Of a stretch of DNA of 64,000 bases, positions 33,915 to 44,716 are shown in pieces (the stretch's first letter is position 1; each line of letters opens with the position of its first letter). The position numbers and the translations under genes are program-made. The notes beneath the pieces were generated by a model that did not search any database, was not told the origin of the DNA, and saw only the letters and a program-made list of their open reading frames with translations. The stretch covers positions 186,001 through 250,000 of the forward strand of contig NZ_ATLO01000010.1 of NCBI RefSeq assembly GCF_000416235.1, written 5' to 3'. This DNA is from Pseudomonas sp. CFII64. Its GTDB lineage: Bacteria > Pseudomonadota > Gammaproteobacteria > Pseudomonadales > Pseudomonadaceae.

Positions 33915-34001
33915 GTTGGAGCGAGGCTTGCCCGCGAATCAGACGCCTCGGTAGCCCAGATCCACCGCGTTATGCTCTTCGCGGGCGAGCCTCGCTCCAA
34001 C
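33915..34001. repeat. REP pair between the IclR gene and a chemoreceptor gene
   Basis: Left arm 33915-33938 starts GTTGGAGCGAGGCTTGCCCG; right arm 33978-34001 is its reverse complement with one mismatch. The rest of the 352-bp gap (33865-34216) shows no further gene; it would hold the chemoreceptor promoter. The left unit is identical to that at 37005-37028. Confidence 0.8.
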
Positions 34002-34216
34002 AGTCACAGTACCGCTGGCACTCGAAAGCCGCGCACGCCTCTCTATTCGAATGGGTTTGAAATACCGACCAACGCCCCTCAAGAACCACGCAGCCGAGCC
34101 GATGTTCCGGGAGTAGGTTGCGTGACGAGGCGTGTGCTCGGAGCGGCAGAACATGGAAGTCGACATCATTGGGTTCATGCCAGGCATGGGTCCGTCTCCC
34201 TCCCGAGGTGCTTGTT

Positions 34217-35836
34217 ATGTCCAAATCCCTGAGGCTGCAGATTCTCGGCTTGCTTGGTGGCAGCCTGATTCTGGTGCTGCTGATCGCGCTGGCCTGTTTT
34301 CATTTCCTTTCCAACAACGTGCAGTCCTATCGCGGCTTGCTTGAAGGGCCGCTGCGCGCTTCGCAGCTGGTCGATGAAGCCAATCTGCAATTCAAGATCC
34401 AGGTCCAGGAATGGAAGAATGTGCTGCTGCGCGGCAAGGCGTCGGTGGAACGCGATAAATACTGGGCGCAGTTCGAGGAGCAGGAGCGTCTGGTGCAGGC
34501 GGCTTTGAACACGCTAGCGGCGTTGCCGGGCACTGAACCCTCCGTGAATGCCCAGGTGCAGAAGCTGCGCGAAGAACATCAGATGCTCGGCGCTGCTTAT
34601 CGCAAAGGTCGCGATGCATTTGTTGCCGCTGGAGCAGATCCGGTGGCGGGCGACCTTGCCGTCAAGGGCGTGGATCGTGCTGCCAGCGATCAGATGAGCC
34701 AGTTGGTTGAGCAGTTGCGCAAACAAAGCGGCGCACAGTCGCTGATAATCAGTAGCACTGCGGACCGCACCATTCTGCTCGGCGCGCTGGTCATGCTGGC
34801 TTCAGCGATTCTGGTGGGGTTGCTGACCTTGTGGATGGTCAATCGCAACCTGATCACGCCGATTCGCATGCTCATCGATTATGTGTCGCAGTTGAGCGAA
34901 GGCAAATTTGCTGCGCGGGTTGAGATCACCCGTCAGGACGAGCTCGGCCGTTTGGCGATTGCCGCCAACATCCTGCGTGATTTTCTCGCGGATACCTTCA
35001 CCCGTCTCAAACGCAGCACTTCGGATCTTGATACGGCCGGCAGCGAATTGAATTCCATCGCCGCGTTGATGGCTCAAGGTACTCATGAGCAGTTTGAACG
35101 CACCGATCAGGTTTCCACCGCGATGACAGAAATGTCGGCCACGGCGCAGGAAGTCGCGCGTCACGCAGCACAAGCGGCACAAGCCGCCGACGAAGCCGAT
35201 CATCATGCGCAGGAAGGCGGCAAGGTGATGAAGGCAACTATGGCGACCATCACCTCCATGCGCAACGAAATCGGCAATACCGCCAGCGTGATTCATCGTC
35301 TGGAAACCGACAGCGGGCGGATCGGCAAAGTCCTCGAAGTGATTCGCGGCATTGCTGAACAGACCAACTTGCTGGCGCTCAACGCGGCCATTGAAGCGGC
35401 GCGTGCTGGTGAGGCCGGGCGTGGCTTTGCAGTGGTCGCCGATGAGGTCAGAACGCTGGCGCAACGTACTGCGGCGTCGACGGCCGAGATCAATCAGATC
35501 ATCAATTCCGTGCAGACCGGCGCCATCGACGCCGTGCAGGCGATTCAGGGCGGTCAGGCACGCAGCGAAGAAAGCGTCGAGCAAGTGACCAGCGCAGGTG
35601 CGACTCTGGAACGTATCACCACGGCCGTCGAAGCCATCCGTGACATGAACCGGCAGATCGCTACTGCCGCTGAGGAGCAAACATCAGTGGCCGAGGACAT
35701 TTCCCGGAATCTGACGGAAATCACCGCCATCGCCAGCACCAATCAGGACAACGTCAAGCGCACTCAAGCCGCCAGCCATGATTTGCATGGCCTTTCGGTG
35801 GGTCTGAACGATGTGATTTCACGCTTGAGCGCTTGA
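34217..35836 (+). CDS. Methyl-accepting chemotaxis protein
   Basis: 539-residue chemoreceptor. TM1 about 9-29, periplasmic helical bundle about 30-190 ([20 protein letters not shown]), TM2 about 196-218, HAMP, then the signalling hairpin whose tip is [20 protein letters not shown]. The start at 34217 has GAGG upstream. Ligand unknown; its neighbours handle ethanolamine and the unassigned ABC substrate. It converges on the AraC gene with a 24-bp gap. Confidence 0.9.
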   Translation: MSKSLRLQILGLLGGSLILVLLIALACFHFLSNNVQSYRGLLEGPLRASQLVDEANLQFKIQVQEWKNVLLRGKASVERDKYWAQFEEQERLVQAALNTLAALPGTEPSVNAQVQKLREEHQMLGAAYRKGRDAFVAAGADPVAGDLAVKGVDRAASDQMSQLVEQLRKQSGAQSLIISSTADRTILLGALVMLASAILVGLLTLWMVNRNLITPIRMLIDYVSQLSEGKFAARVEITRQDELGRLAIAANILRDFLADTFTRLKRSTSDLDTAGSELNSIAALMAQGTHEQFERTDQVSTAMTEMSATAQEVARHAAQAAQAADEADHHAQEGGKVMKATMATITSMRNEIGNTASVIHRLETDSGRIGKVLEVIRGIAEQTNLLALNAAIEAARAGEAGRGFAVVADEVRTLAQRTAASTAEINQIINSVQTGAIDAVQAIQGGQARSEESVEQVTSAGATLERITTAVEAIRDMNRQIATAAEEQTSVAEDISRNLTEITAIASTNQDNVKRTQAASHDLHGLSVGLNDVISRLSA

Positions 35837-35860
35837 GGTCGATGACTGGAACTGTCCGTC

Positions 35861-36916
35861 TCAGACATTCGCCGCGCTGCGCCACTGCCTCGGGCTTAAG
35901 CCGAACCAGCGTTTGAAGGCGCGGGAGAAGGCGCTGGTTTCCGAGTAGCCCAGCAGCGTGGCGAGTTGGGTGACGCTCATGTTCTGCTGCTGCAAATGGG
36001 TCATGGCCGATTGCTGGCGGATCTGATCCACCAGTTGGGTGAAATTGACGCCGTGCTCGCGCAACCGACGTTGCAGCGTCCAGTCGGACAGACTCAGAGT
36101 CTGTGCGATCTCTTCCAGCACGGGTTCGCCCAGATGCAGAACGACGCTGATGGCCTGTCGCGCCTGATCGAGCAAGTCCGGCTGATGGCCGCTTTCACCC
36201 AGTTGCCGAATGGCATCCTTGATGAGCATCAACAGGATCGGGTCGGCGCCGGGCATGGCCTTGGCAATGAGGTCGTGCTTGGGAATCAGCACTGAGTTGC
36301 AGGCCTGACCGAAACGGACCTGAGTCTGGAATGCTTCCCGGTGCTCGTGGCAATTCTCGGGCTGCGCATGTTCGAAAGCGACTTCCCTGGGTGCCCAGTC
36401 CGGCCCGAGCACGTGGCGCACCAGATTAGTAGCCATGCCCATGGTCAGCTCGGCATCCTGGCGGCGTTCATGAATGGCGCCATGGCGTACCTGATAATCG
36501 AAGCGGTAACACTCGCCCTGATCCACCAGCTGGATCAGCGTGCTGTGTTGATGGAACGGAAAAGCCTTGGCGAAGTTGATCAGGGCGTCTTCGAGGGTGG
36601 ACGAGCACAGGCCGATGTAACCCAGCAGGCCGAGCGCCTGGGGATGGAATTGCTGGCCATAGCGCAGGCCGAAATTGTCACAAGCGGTTTGCCGCGCGGC
36701 TTCCTCCAGCACTTTGCAGTAGTTGGGCAGCGGCAGGCTCAAGGTCGGATGCAGCAGTTGTTCGGGATTGATTCCCGCATGGCCGAAGACGCGGTCAAGA
36801 TCACCGCCATGTTGAACAATAAAGCTGTCCAGACCATTGGCGGCCGCCGACAGGACACCACAATTGCTGGCACTTTGCGCATTTAACGGTGCGGGTGAAA
36901 GCAGGGTCGGGGTCAT
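35861..36916 (-). CDS. AraC-family transcriptional regulator, probably of ethanolamine use
   Basis: 351 residues: an N-terminal GTA/arabinose-binding-like effector domain (about 25-230) and a C-terminal pair of helix-turn-helix motifs (VLEEIAQTLSLSDWTLQRRL; VTQLATLLGYSETSAFSRAF). The end FKRWFGLSPRQWR is typical for the family. It is divergent from the ethanolamine permease gene over 459 bp and is the only regulator beside eat-eutBC, so control of these genes is inferred. Confidence 0.85.
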   Translation of the reverse strand: MTPTLLSPAPLNAQSASNCGVLSAAANGLDSFIVQHGGDLDRVFGHAGINPEQLLHPTLSLPLPNYCKVLEEAARQTACDNFGLRYGQQFHPQALGLLGYIGLCSSTLEDALINFAKAFPFHQHSTLIQLVDQGECYRFDYQVRHGAIHERRQDAELTMGMATNLVRHVLGPDWAPREVAFEHAQPENCHEHREAFQTQVRFGQACNSVLIPKHDLIAKAMPGADPILLMLIKDAIRQLGESGHQPDLLDQARQAISVVLHLGEPVLEEIAQTLSLSDWTLQRRLREHGVNFTQLVDQIRQQSAMTHLQQQNMSVTQLATLLGYSETSAFSRAFKRWFGLSPRQWRSAANV

Positions 36917-37004
36917 GGTGATGAGGGGCCGTCATGGTGTGAATGAAAATAATTCAAGCAAATGTCATACCTTGTTACGGGTGGAGCGTGATGACCTTCG
37001 GCTT

Positions 37005-37094
37005 GTTGGAGCGAGGCTTGCCCGCGAAGCGCCGGTACATTCACTCCAATTTGCTGCCCGGACGTTTACTTTCGCGGGCAAGCCTCGCTCCAGC
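37005..37094. repeat. REP pair in the AraC/eat divergent region
   Basis: Left arm 37005-37028 and right arm 37071-37094 are near-perfect reverse complements. They take up the middle of the 459-bp gap (36917-37375). The remaining 280 bp before eat has no gene and should hold its promoter; I do not see a clear sigma-54 or sigma-70 box. Confidence 0.8.
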
Positions 37095-37375
37095 AGGGTC
37101 ATTAAACGGCGTTGATCTGCTACTCAAACACTCACCCACATCGCAGGCCAAACGCCAGCTTGGGAAGCGAAGTGGCACTGAAAACCCCGGAATCCGTGAC
37201 CCGATTTAAGGCGCCAGGGCCTTTTCGTGCGCTGGCTTGAGGCACTGCCCGCAAAGTGCCGGAAAACTTGACCGCAGAGGACAAATCTCGTTCTCCCCGG
37301 TCAAGCCTTGGCTTTGTCGGAGTGACTATTCTCGTCAACAGACAATACCGTCGCTGGCTTCCGGGGTTTACGACC

Positions 37376-38731
37376 ATGACTGCTTCGCAACTCAAACCAA
37401 CATTGGGCACCCTGCATTTGTGGGGGCTGGCCGTCGGCCTGGTGATTTCCGGCGAATACTTCGGCTGGAGTTACGGCTGGGGCAGCGCGGGGACTCTGGG
37501 TTTTCTGGTCACCACGCTGATGGTCGCGGTGATGTACACCTGCTTCATTTTCAGTTTTACCGAACTGACCACCGCTATCCCCAACGCAGGCGGCCCGTTC
37601 GCTTATAGCCTGCGGGCATTCGGCGTCACCGGCGGGACGATTGCGGGATTGGCCACGCTGATCGAATTCGTGTTCGCGCCGCCGGCCATCGCCATGGCCA
37701 TCGGCGCTTACCTGAATGTGCAGTACCCGTCGCTGGACCCGAAGTGGGCGGCCATCGGCGCGTATTTCGTATTCATGACCCTGAATATCCTGGGTGTGAG
37801 CATTGCCGCGACCTTTGAACTGGTCGTCACTGTGCTGGCCGTCGCCGAACTGCTGGTGTTCATGGGCGTGGTCGCACCGGCCTTCAGCTTCAGTAACTTC
37901 GCCCTTGGCGGCTGGGCCGGTTCCGATACCTTCAGTCTGCCAGCGATCAGCGGCATGTTTGCAGCGATCCCGTTTGCCATCTGGTTCTTCCTCGCCATCG
38001 AAGGTGCGGCCATGGCTGCCGAAGAAGCGAAAGATCCGAAAAAGACCATTCCACGTGCCTACGTCGCAGGGATTCTGACCCTGGTGACACTGGCCATTGG
38101 TGTGATGATCTTCGCGGGTGGTGTCGGCGACTGGCGCACGCTGGCAAACATCAACGATCCGCTGCCGCAGGCGATGAAAGCGGTCGTCGGCAATAACTCC
38201 AACTGGATGCACATGCTGGTCTGGATCGGTCTGTTCGGTCTGGTCGCGAGTTTTCACGGGATCATTCTGGGCTACTCACGGCAGTTCTTCGCCCTGGCGC
38301 GTGCGGGTTTCCTGCCATCCGGGCTGGCTAAACTGTCACGTTTCCAGACGCCGCATCGGGCCATTCTTGCCGGTGGCGTGGTGGGCATCGCCGCGATCCT
38401 CAGCGACGGTCTGGTCAATCTGCAAGGCATGAGCCTGACTGCGGCGATGATCACCATGTCGGTGTTCGGTGCCATCGTGATGTACATTGTCAGCATGCTG
38501 AGCCTGTTCAAACTGCGTCGCAGCGAGCCAGATCTGGAGCGTAGCTTCCGTGCCCCCGGTTACCCCGTGGTCCCGGCCATTGCCCTGATTCTGGCGGTGG
38601 TGTGCCTGGTGGCGATGATCTGGTTCAACTTGATGATCGGCTGCATCTTCCTCGGCTTGATGCTGGTCGGTGCGGTGTTCTGCAAAGTGGTGCGTGGTCG
38701 TGGCGCAGTCCCGGCTCTGGCCAGTCAATAA
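37376..38731 (+). CDS. eat: Ethanolamine permease
   Basis: 451-residue amino-acid/polyamine/organocation-family transporter with about 12 membrane segments (LWGLAVGLVISGEYFGWSYG; IPFAIWFFLAIEGAAMAAEE). It is 13 nt upstream of eutB, so it imports the substrate for EutBC. The ATG at 37376 matches the usual short N-terminus; an earlier in-frame start would add a hydrophilic tail. Confidence 0.92.
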   Translation: MTASQLKPTLGTLHLWGLAVGLVISGEYFGWSYGWGSAGTLGFLVTTLMVAVMYTCFIFSFTELTTAIPNAGGPFAYSLRAFGVTGGTIAGLATLIEFVFAPPAIAMAIGAYLNVQYPSLDPKWAAIGAYFVFMTLNILGVSIAATFELVVTVLAVAELLVFMGVVAPAFSFSNFALGGWAGSDTFSLPAISGMFAAIPFAIWFFLAIEGAAMAAEEAKDPKKTIPRAYVAGILTLVTLAIGVMIFAGGVGDWRTLANINDPLPQAMKAVVGNNSNWMHMLVWIGLFGLVASFHGIILGYSRQFFALARAGFLPSGLAKLSRFQTPHRAILAGGVVGIAAILSDGLVNLQGMSLTAAMITMSVFGAIVMYIVSMLSLFKLRRSEPDLERSFRAPGYPVVPAIALILAVVCLVAMIWFNLMIGCIFLGLMLVGAVFCKVVRGRGAVPALASQ

Positions 38732-38744
38732 AGGAAGGATGTGC

Positions 38745-40136
38745 ATGAGCTTCTCCCACAGCATTGGCGCGATGATCTGGCGCTTTGACAGCCTGCGGGA
38801 GTTGCTGGCCAAGGCCAGTCCCGCGCGCTCCGGGGACTTTCTTGCCGAAATTGCCGCCGCCAGCGACGCTGAGCGAGCGGCAGCGCAGATGGCGCTGGCG
38901 GACGTCCCGCTCAAGCGGTTCCTCAGCGAGGCGCTGATCCCCTACGAGCAGGATGAAGTGACCCGGCTGATCATGGACAGTCATGATTCGTCGGCCTTCT
39001 TGCCGGTCAGCCATTTGACCGTCGGCAGCTTTCGCGACTGGTTGCTGGGCGACGACGCCACGGAAACCAGCCTCAGGGCGTTGGCGCCGGGGTTGACGCC
39101 GGAAATGGTCGCCGCCGTGTCGAAGATCATGCGTGTCCAGGATCTGGTGCTGGTGGCGCAGAAAATCCGCGTGGTCACGCGCTTTCGCAACACAGTGGGG
39201 CTGCGAGGGCGGATGTCGACGCGTCTGCAACCCAATCACCCGACCGACGACCCCGCCGGCATTGCCGCCAGTGTTCTCGATGGCCTGCTGTACGGCAACG
39301 GCGATGCCATGATCGGCATCAATCCGGCAACCGACAGCGTCAGCGCCATCAGCGAGCTGTTGAAGATGCTTGATGGCGTGATTCGTCACTATGAAATTCC
39401 CACCCAATCCTGCGTGCTGACCCACGTCACGTCGTCCATCGCGGCGATTGAAAAGGGCGTGCCACTGGATCTGGTGTTCCAGTCGATTGCCGGCACCGAG
39501 GCGGCGAACAGCAGTTTTGGTATCAGCCTGGAGATTTTGCGGGAAGGCCACGAAGCCGGTTTGAGCCTGAACCGGGGCACGCGGGGCAATGACCTGATGT
39601 ATTTCGAGACCGGGCAGGGCAGCGCGCTGTCGGCCAATGCCCATCATGGCGTCGACCAACAGACCTGCGAGACCCGCGCCTACGCGGTGGCCCGGCACTT
39701 CAATCCGTTTCTGGTCAACACCGTGGTCGGCTTTATCGGTCCTGAATACCTGTACAACGGCAAGCAGATCATCCGTGCCGGGCTGGAAGACCACTTTTGC
39801 GGCAAGCTGCTGGGCGTGCCCATGGGTTGCGATATTTGCTACACCAACCATGCCGAAGCCGATCAGGACGACATGGACGTGTTGCTGACGTTGCTGGGCG
39901 TTGCCGGCATCAACTTCATCATGGGCATTCCGGGCTCTGACGACATTATGCTCAATTACCAGACCACTTCGTTTCACGACGCGCTCTATGCCCGTAAAAC
40001 CATCGGCTTGCGGCCTGCGCCGGAGTTCGAAGAGTGGCTGGTCCGCATGAACATCCTGCGTCAGGATGACGGCGGTGTGCGACTCGGGCAGGGTATCCCG
40101 CCGCTCTTCAGCCAGGCACTGGCAAAACTCAATTGA
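38745..40136 (+). CDS. eutB: Ethanolamine ammonia-lyase large subunit
   Basis: 463-residue adenosylcobalamin-dependent catalytic subunit; splits ethanolamine into acetaldehyde and ammonia. Recognisable family stretches: ELLAKASPARSGDFLAEIAA near the N-terminus, RMSTRLQPNHPTDDPAGIAA, and NGDAMIGINPATDS. The start at 38745 has AAGGAAGG upstream. No microcompartment shell genes or reactivase (eutA) lie nearby; this is the simple soil-pseudomonad type. Confidence 0.95.
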   Translation: MSFSHSIGAMIWRFDSLRELLAKASPARSGDFLAEIAAASDAERAAAQMALADVPLKRFLSEALIPYEQDEVTRLIMDSHDSSAFLPVSHLTVGSFRDWLLGDDATETSLRALAPGLTPEMVAAVSKIMRVQDLVLVAQKIRVVTRFRNTVGLRGRMSTRLQPNHPTDDPAGIAASVLDGLLYGNGDAMIGINPATDSVSAISELLKMLDGVIRHYEIPTQSCVLTHVTSSIAAIEKGVPLDLVFQSIAGTEAANSSFGISLEILREGHEAGLSLNRGTRGNDLMYFETGQGSALSANAHHGVDQQTCETRAYAVARHFNPFLVNTVVGFIGPEYLYNGKQIIRAGLEDHFCGKLLGVPMGCDICYTNHAEADQDDMDVLLTLLGVAGINFIMGIPGSDDIMLNYQTTSFHDALYARKTIGLRPAPEFEEWLVRMNILRQDDGGVRLGQGIPPLFSQALAKLN

Positions 40137-40145
40137 GGGCTGACC

Positions 40146-40961
40146 ATGAGCGATGACCCGAAAACTCCTGCCCAGGCCGATGCCTGGAGCCAGTTGCGTT
40201 CGCTGACTTCAGCGCGCATCGCCTTGGGGCACGCGGGCACCAGCCTGCCCACTGCCGCACAGCTGGATTTCCAGTTCGCCCATGCTCAGGCGCGCGACGC
40301 GGTGCACCTGGCATTCGATCACGCGGCATTGACTGAAACGTTGCAGGCGCGCGGCCGGGAAGTGCTGACGTTGCACAGCTCTGCGGCTGATCGTAATCAG
40401 TACCTGCAACGGCCTGATCTGGGTCGCCGGTTGTCTGCTGATTCGGCCGGGCAACTGCGCGCTTATGCCCAGGACCAGGCGCAAGGCTTTGATCTGGCGC
40501 TGGTAGTGGCTGATGGTTTGTCGGCGTTGGCGGTGCATCGGCACAGCCCGGCAATGCTCGAACGCATCGACGAAATGGCCGCCGAGCAAGGCTGGAGCCT
40601 GGCGCCGGTGGTTCTGGTGGAGCAGGGCAGAGTGGCCGTGGCCGATGAGGTGGGTGAACTGCTCAACGCGCGGATGGTGGTGATTCTGATCGGTGAACGA
40701 CCCGGGCTCAGTTCACCAGACAGCCTTGGCCTGTACTTCACTTTCGCGCCCCGTGTGGGTTTGAACGATGCGGCACGCAACTGCATCTCCAATGTTCGCC
40801 TGGAAGGCATGAGCTATGCCATGGCCGCGCATAAATTGCTGTACCTGATGCGTGAAGCCTGGCGGCGGCAGTTATCCGGGGTCAACCTCAAAGACGATGC
40901 GCAAGTGCATACGCTCGAAGCCGATGTTCCGGCGGGCAAGGGTAATTTCCTGCTCAAGTAA
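40146..40961 (+). CDS. eutC: Ethanolamine ammonia-lyase small subunit
   Basis: 271-residue partner of EutB which forms part of the cobalamin site. Family stretches: [18 protein letters not shown] near residue 40 and [16 protein letters not shown]. It follows eutB by 9 nt. Ammonia released would feed nitrogen metabolism, and acetaldehyde needs a dehydrogenase located elsewhere. Confidence 0.94.
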   Translation: MSDDPKTPAQADAWSQLRSLTSARIALGHAGTSLPTAAQLDFQFAHAQARDAVHLAFDHAALTETLQARGREVLTLHSSAADRNQYLQRPDLGRRLSADSAGQLRAYAQDQAQGFDLALVVADGLSALAVHRHSPAMLERIDEMAAEQGWSLAPVVLVEQGRVAVADEVGELLNARMVVILIGERPGLSSPDSLGLYFTFAPRVGLNDAARNCISNVRLEGMSYAMAAHKLLYLMREAWRRQLSGVNLKDDAQVHTLEADVPAGKGNFLLK

Positions 40962-40985
40962 CAGGATTGTGGGGAGCGTCGCCTT

Positions 40986-41079
40986 TGTAGGACCGGACTT
41001 GTCCGGGAAAGCGGCGGGGCTGCTGAAGCAGATCTTCAGCGCCTGCAATGACGTCTTCGGGGACAAGTCCCCTCCTACA
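40986..41079. repeat. REP pair after eutC
   Basis: TGTAGGACCGGACTTGTCCG at the left with GACAAGTCCCCTCCTACA at the right, an imperfect inverted repeat. It begins 25 nt after the eutC stop and separates the eut genes from the GGDEF gene. Confidence 0.75.
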
Positions 41080-41157
41080 GATATTGCTCCAATGCAGGAA
41101 ATATTCTCATCCAAGGTAGCTATAAATCGAAACTTATCGCACCCTGATGTCAAATGG

Positions 41158-42804
41158 ATGGCCTTCGGATCAACGCTGGCGATGAGAAGTAAATATTATC
41201 TGGCTGGTAATCGCACACGTATCTTCAATAGCGTCGTCACTCGACTGTTGCTATTGGCGCTGTGCATCATCATTTTCGGCGCGGTATTGCGTTATTACGT
41301 ATTGAGCAACTTCCTGCGCGAAGATCTGGCTGCTACCGTGCAGCGCCAGCAGCTGGCCCTGGCGAATTACGTAGCGCAGGATGTCGACAGCAAGATTCTG
41401 CAACGCCAACGGCTGCTGGAGCGGCTCGCCGCCGATATACCTCAGGTTTCACTGGCAGAACCGGGGCAACTTCAAGCCTGGCTGAACGAGCGTTATGAAT
41501 ATCAGACGCTGTTCTCCGGTATTGCCCTCTTCAATGTCCATGGGACGTTATTGACCAGTGCTCCGCTGCTGGATGGCCAACGCAATTCTGATTATGCAGG
41601 GCGCAATAACCTGCAAGCGGCATTATCGGGTGTTGCGTTTATTGGCAGCCCGCAATCCGACATTACCGGGCCGTTGATTCCGATTGCCGTGCCGGTAAAA
41701 ACTCCAACCGGTGAAATTGCGGCGGTGCTTGTGGGCAATACGGCACTTGCCGCACCGGGTTTTCTGGATTCACTGTTCCACAATCGAATGGGCGAAGCCG
41801 GCAGCGGGTTCGCGTTGGTGTTTCCACGAGAAAAACAACTGGTCGAGTCATCGCAACTTCCAATGACACTCAAACCCGTTACCGAACCGGGCGTCGATAC
41901 GCTTAATGATCGGGCCATGGCCGGGTTTCGCGGGGCGGGAGTAACGGTCAATGCCCAAGGCTCCGAGGACGTTGCAGCAATGGCTTCGGTTGCAAGTACG
42001 GGCTGGTATGTTGTGGCGCGTGTACCGGGCAGCGAAGCTTTTGCCACCGTCAATCGTTTGCAGCAGTTTTTGCTCAAGGGTGTGTTTTTCGTTGTTCTGG
42101 TGTTTGGCACGCTGGCGGCGTTGGGTATTTATCTGGTTTTTCGGCAATTGTTCACAGCGGCGGCACAAGCGGACCGTATGACCCGGGGCGAACAACCGCT
42201 GGCGCCTTTGCCGGTCATTCGTGACGACGAAATAGGGCACCTGATTTCGGCGTTCAATCGTCTTTTGCTTAAATTGAATGCCAAGCAGGCCGAACTCGAA
42301 CGCATGGCACATCACGATGCATTGACCGAGTTACCCAATCGAGCCTACCTGTCCCAACGCGTGCGCGAGTCACTGGCGTTGGCGCGGCGCAACAACAGTT
42401 ACGTGGGCCTGTTGTTCATGGACCTGGATGGCTTCAAAGATATCAACGACAGCCTGGGGCACGACGCCGGCGACGAAGTGCTGCGCCAGGTCGCGCTGCG
42501 CTTTGCCAGTGTGGTCCGCGAGAACGATACGCTGGCGCGCATTGGCGGCGATGAATTTGTGGTGCTGCTCGGTAACCTTGGGCCCGATGCCGATACCGCT
42601 GTCAGTGCTGTGGCCGTCAAGTGCATCGAAGCCTTGAACGCGCCGTTCTACCTGGCCGGTACGGTATGCGTGGTGGGCGTGTCGATCGGAATTTCCTGGG
42701 GTGACGGCAACAGTTCTGAAAGTTCGTTGCTGCTGGCGGCGGATCGGGTCATGTACCAGGCGAAGAAAACCGGCCGGGGCCGGTTCTTGAGTGCCAGGGT
42801 CTGA
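41158..42804 (+). CDS. Membrane diguanylate cyclase (Cache-HAMP-GGDEF)
   Basis: About 548 residues from the ATG at 41158; an ATG at 41182 is equally possible, as neither has a clear ribosome-binding site. TM1 about 26-46, extracellular double-Cache-like sensor about 50-290, TM2 about 300-325, HAMP, then a GGDEF domain with intact active site RIGGDEFVVLLG. The product inhibition site RxxD (RENDTLARI) lies five residues before it. It makes cyclic-di-GMP in response to an external small molecule. No EAL domain. Confidence 0.85.
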   Translation: MAFGSTLAMRSKYYLAGNRTRIFNSVVTRLLLLALCIIIFGAVLRYYVLSNFLREDLAATVQRQQLALANYVAQDVDSKILQRQRLLERLAADIPQVSLAEPGQLQAWLNERYEYQTLFSGIALFNVHGTLLTSAPLLDGQRNSDYAGRNNLQAALSGVAFIGSPQSDITGPLIPIAVPVKTPTGEIAAVLVGNTALAAPGFLDSLFHNRMGEAGSGFALVFPREKQLVESSQLPMTLKPVTEPGVDTLNDRAMAGFRGAGVTVNAQGSEDVAAMASVASTGWYVVARVPGSEAFATVNRLQQFLLKGVFFVVLVFGTLAALGIYLVFRQLFTAAAQADRMTRGEQPLAPLPVIRDDEIGHLISAFNRLLLKLNAKQAELERMAHHDALTELPNRAYLSQRVRESLALARRNNSYVGLLFMDLDGFKDINDSLGHDAGDEVLRQVALRFASVVRENDTLARIGGDEFVVLLGNLGPDADTAVSAVAVKCIEALNAPFYLAGTVCVVGVSIGISWGDGNSSESSLLLAADRVMYQAKKTGRGRFLSARV

Positions 42805-42815
42805 CGAGCGCCTGA

Positions 42816-44438
42816 CTAGACCGAAAAGCGCGCCACCAGCTTGTTCAGGTCAACGGCCAGTTGCGAGAGTTCGTTGCTGGCAATCGAGGTCTGGCTTGCC
42901 GCCGACGAACTCTGCACGGAAAGGTCACGAATGCTCACCAGATTCTCATCGACGGATCGGGCAACTTGCGCCTGTTGTTCGGAGGCGGTGGCGATCAGCA
43001 TGTTTCGTTCGTTGATGTCGGAGATCGCCGTCGTAATCTGCTTGATCGCGGCCCCGGCTTCATGGGCAATCAACAAGGTAGATCCGGCTTCGGAGCTGCT
43101 TTGCTGCATGGACTGCACCGCGCGGGTGGAGTCTTTCTGGATGCCCTGAATCATCTGCTCGATTTCCTGGGTCGACGACTGGGTGCGATGCGCCAGGGCA
43201 CGCACCTCATCGGCGACCACGGCGAAGCCGCGACCTTGCTCGCCGGCCCGTGCGGCTTCGATGGCAGCGTTCAACGCCAGCAGGTTGGTCTGCTCGGCAA
43301 TCGAGCGAATCACGTCCAGCACCTTGGCAATGTTTTGCGCCTGATTGGCCAGGCCTTCGACTTCGACACCGGTTTGCGTGACTGTCGCGCTCAGTTTCTC
43401 CAGCGACGCGATGGTTTGGCCGACACGTTCCTGACCGGTGCGCGCGGAACGCTCCGATTCCTGGGTTGAGTGCGAGGCGGACACGGCATTGCGCGCAACT
43501 TCTTCAACCGCAGCGGTCATCTCGTTGACCGCTGCCGCCGCTTGCTCGGTTTCCATGGTTTGGCGCTGAATGCCAGCCGTGGACTCCTTGGTGATCGAAC
43601 TCATTTCCTCGGCGGCCGACGCCAGTTGTCCGGATGAATCGGAGATATGCTGGATGGTCCCTTTAAGGCTGGCGAGCATGGCGGCTGTCGCGTTTTGCAG
43701 TTCGGTTATTTCGTCTGCGCCATTGACGGCAACGGGGGTGCGCAAGTCGCCGCTGGCGATTTTCTGCGTACTGCCCAACAGTGCCAGGATTGGCCGGCTG
43801 ATGCTGCGGGTGAAGGTGATGGCCACCAGTATCGTAATAATGATCGTGATCACACTTAAGGCGATGACGAAAGTCTGGCCATTCTTGAAGCTGGTGTCGG
43901 AAGTTTCACCCGACTTGATAGCGCCTTTGGCGTTCAGCTCTATCAACTCTGCAAGGGAGGCCTGCAAGGCAACCGCCTGGGGCTTGGTGGTTTCTTGAAT
44001 GAATACCGCCATTTCCTGATAAGTCTGGGTTTTGCTCAGCGTCATGAGCTCATCGATTTTGGATTGGAACGCCGTGACGTCGGCCGCTACTTTGTTGAAT
44101 AGATTTTGCTCCTCAGGACTGGAAACGAGTGGTTTGTAGGCCTCGACGTTCTGGCTCAGTGTCGATCTCAGCAGTCCGATCTTTTTCAGCGACGCCTCAC
44201 CGAGTCGCTTGTCGTCCATCACAAAACGGCGGGCATCCAGCCGATAAAGAAGCGCGGCAGTTTCAATTTTGCCGACGGCCTGAACACTGGGTAACCAGTT
44301 ACCCTGCAGCTCGGTGGCCGAGTTATGGACACCCTTGAGTTCATAAAGAACCGTGCCGGCCAGTGTCATGAGCAGCAGGCAGATTACGCCGAAGCTGATT
44401 AATGCCCTGGTGGTGAGCCTGATAGTTCTTATTATCAT
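42816..44438 (-). CDS. Methyl-accepting chemotaxis protein (4-helix-bundle type)
   Basis: 540-residue chemoreceptor. TM1 about 12-32, 4HB sensor domain ([20 protein letters not shown]), TM2 about 190-210, HAMP, and signalling tip [20 protein letters not shown]. The start at 44438 follows AAGGAATTT. It converges on the GGDEF gene with 11 bp between. Ligand unknown. Confidence 0.9.
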   Translation of the reverse strand: MIIRTIRLTTRALISFGVICLLLMTLAGTVLYELKGVHNSATELQGNWLPSVQAVGKIETAALLYRLDARRFVMDDKRLGEASLKKIGLLRSTLSQNVEAYKPLVSSPEEQNLFNKVAADVTAFQSKIDELMTLSKTQTYQEMAVFIQETTKPQAVALQASLAELIELNAKGAIKSGETSDTSFKNGQTFVIALSVITIIITILVAITFTRSISRPILALLGSTQKIASGDLRTPVAVNGADEITELQNATAAMLASLKGTIQHISDSSGQLASAAEEMSSITKESTAGIQRQTMETEQAAAAVNEMTAAVEEVARNAVSASHSTQESERSARTGQERVGQTIASLEKLSATVTQTGVEVEGLANQAQNIAKVLDVIRSIAEQTNLLALNAAIEAARAGEQGRGFAVVADEVRALAHRTQSSTQEIEQMIQGIQKDSTRAVQSMQQSSSEAGSTLLIAHEAGAAIKQITTAISDINERNMLIATASEQQAQVARSVDENLVSIRDLSVQSSSAASQTSIASNELSQLAVDLNKLVARFSV

Positions 44439-44716
44439 GATTAAATTCCTTAGGCGGCAGGTGCGGTATTCAAGTTCGGTGGGCGGTTGGAATCCAGCTT
44501 AAGCGGTGTGGTGTGAAAAATACGATTGCTGACAACAGATTCATCCAATAATCAAACTTTCTCCCAAATATTAGAGGGCAGTATTGACTTAAGTCGTGCT
44601 TTCCAGAGTCATCGACTGAGAGGGATGAAACTTTAGCGCAAGGGTCAATCGAGTTGTTAAGCTTGCTAAGTATTAATTCATCAATCGATTGTAATTAAAG
44701 CGCTGTTAATTGAATG

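Noticed and set aside
37376..40961. An ethanolamine microcompartment locus
   Set aside because: No shell-protein, EutA, EutE or EutG-like genes occur on either side.
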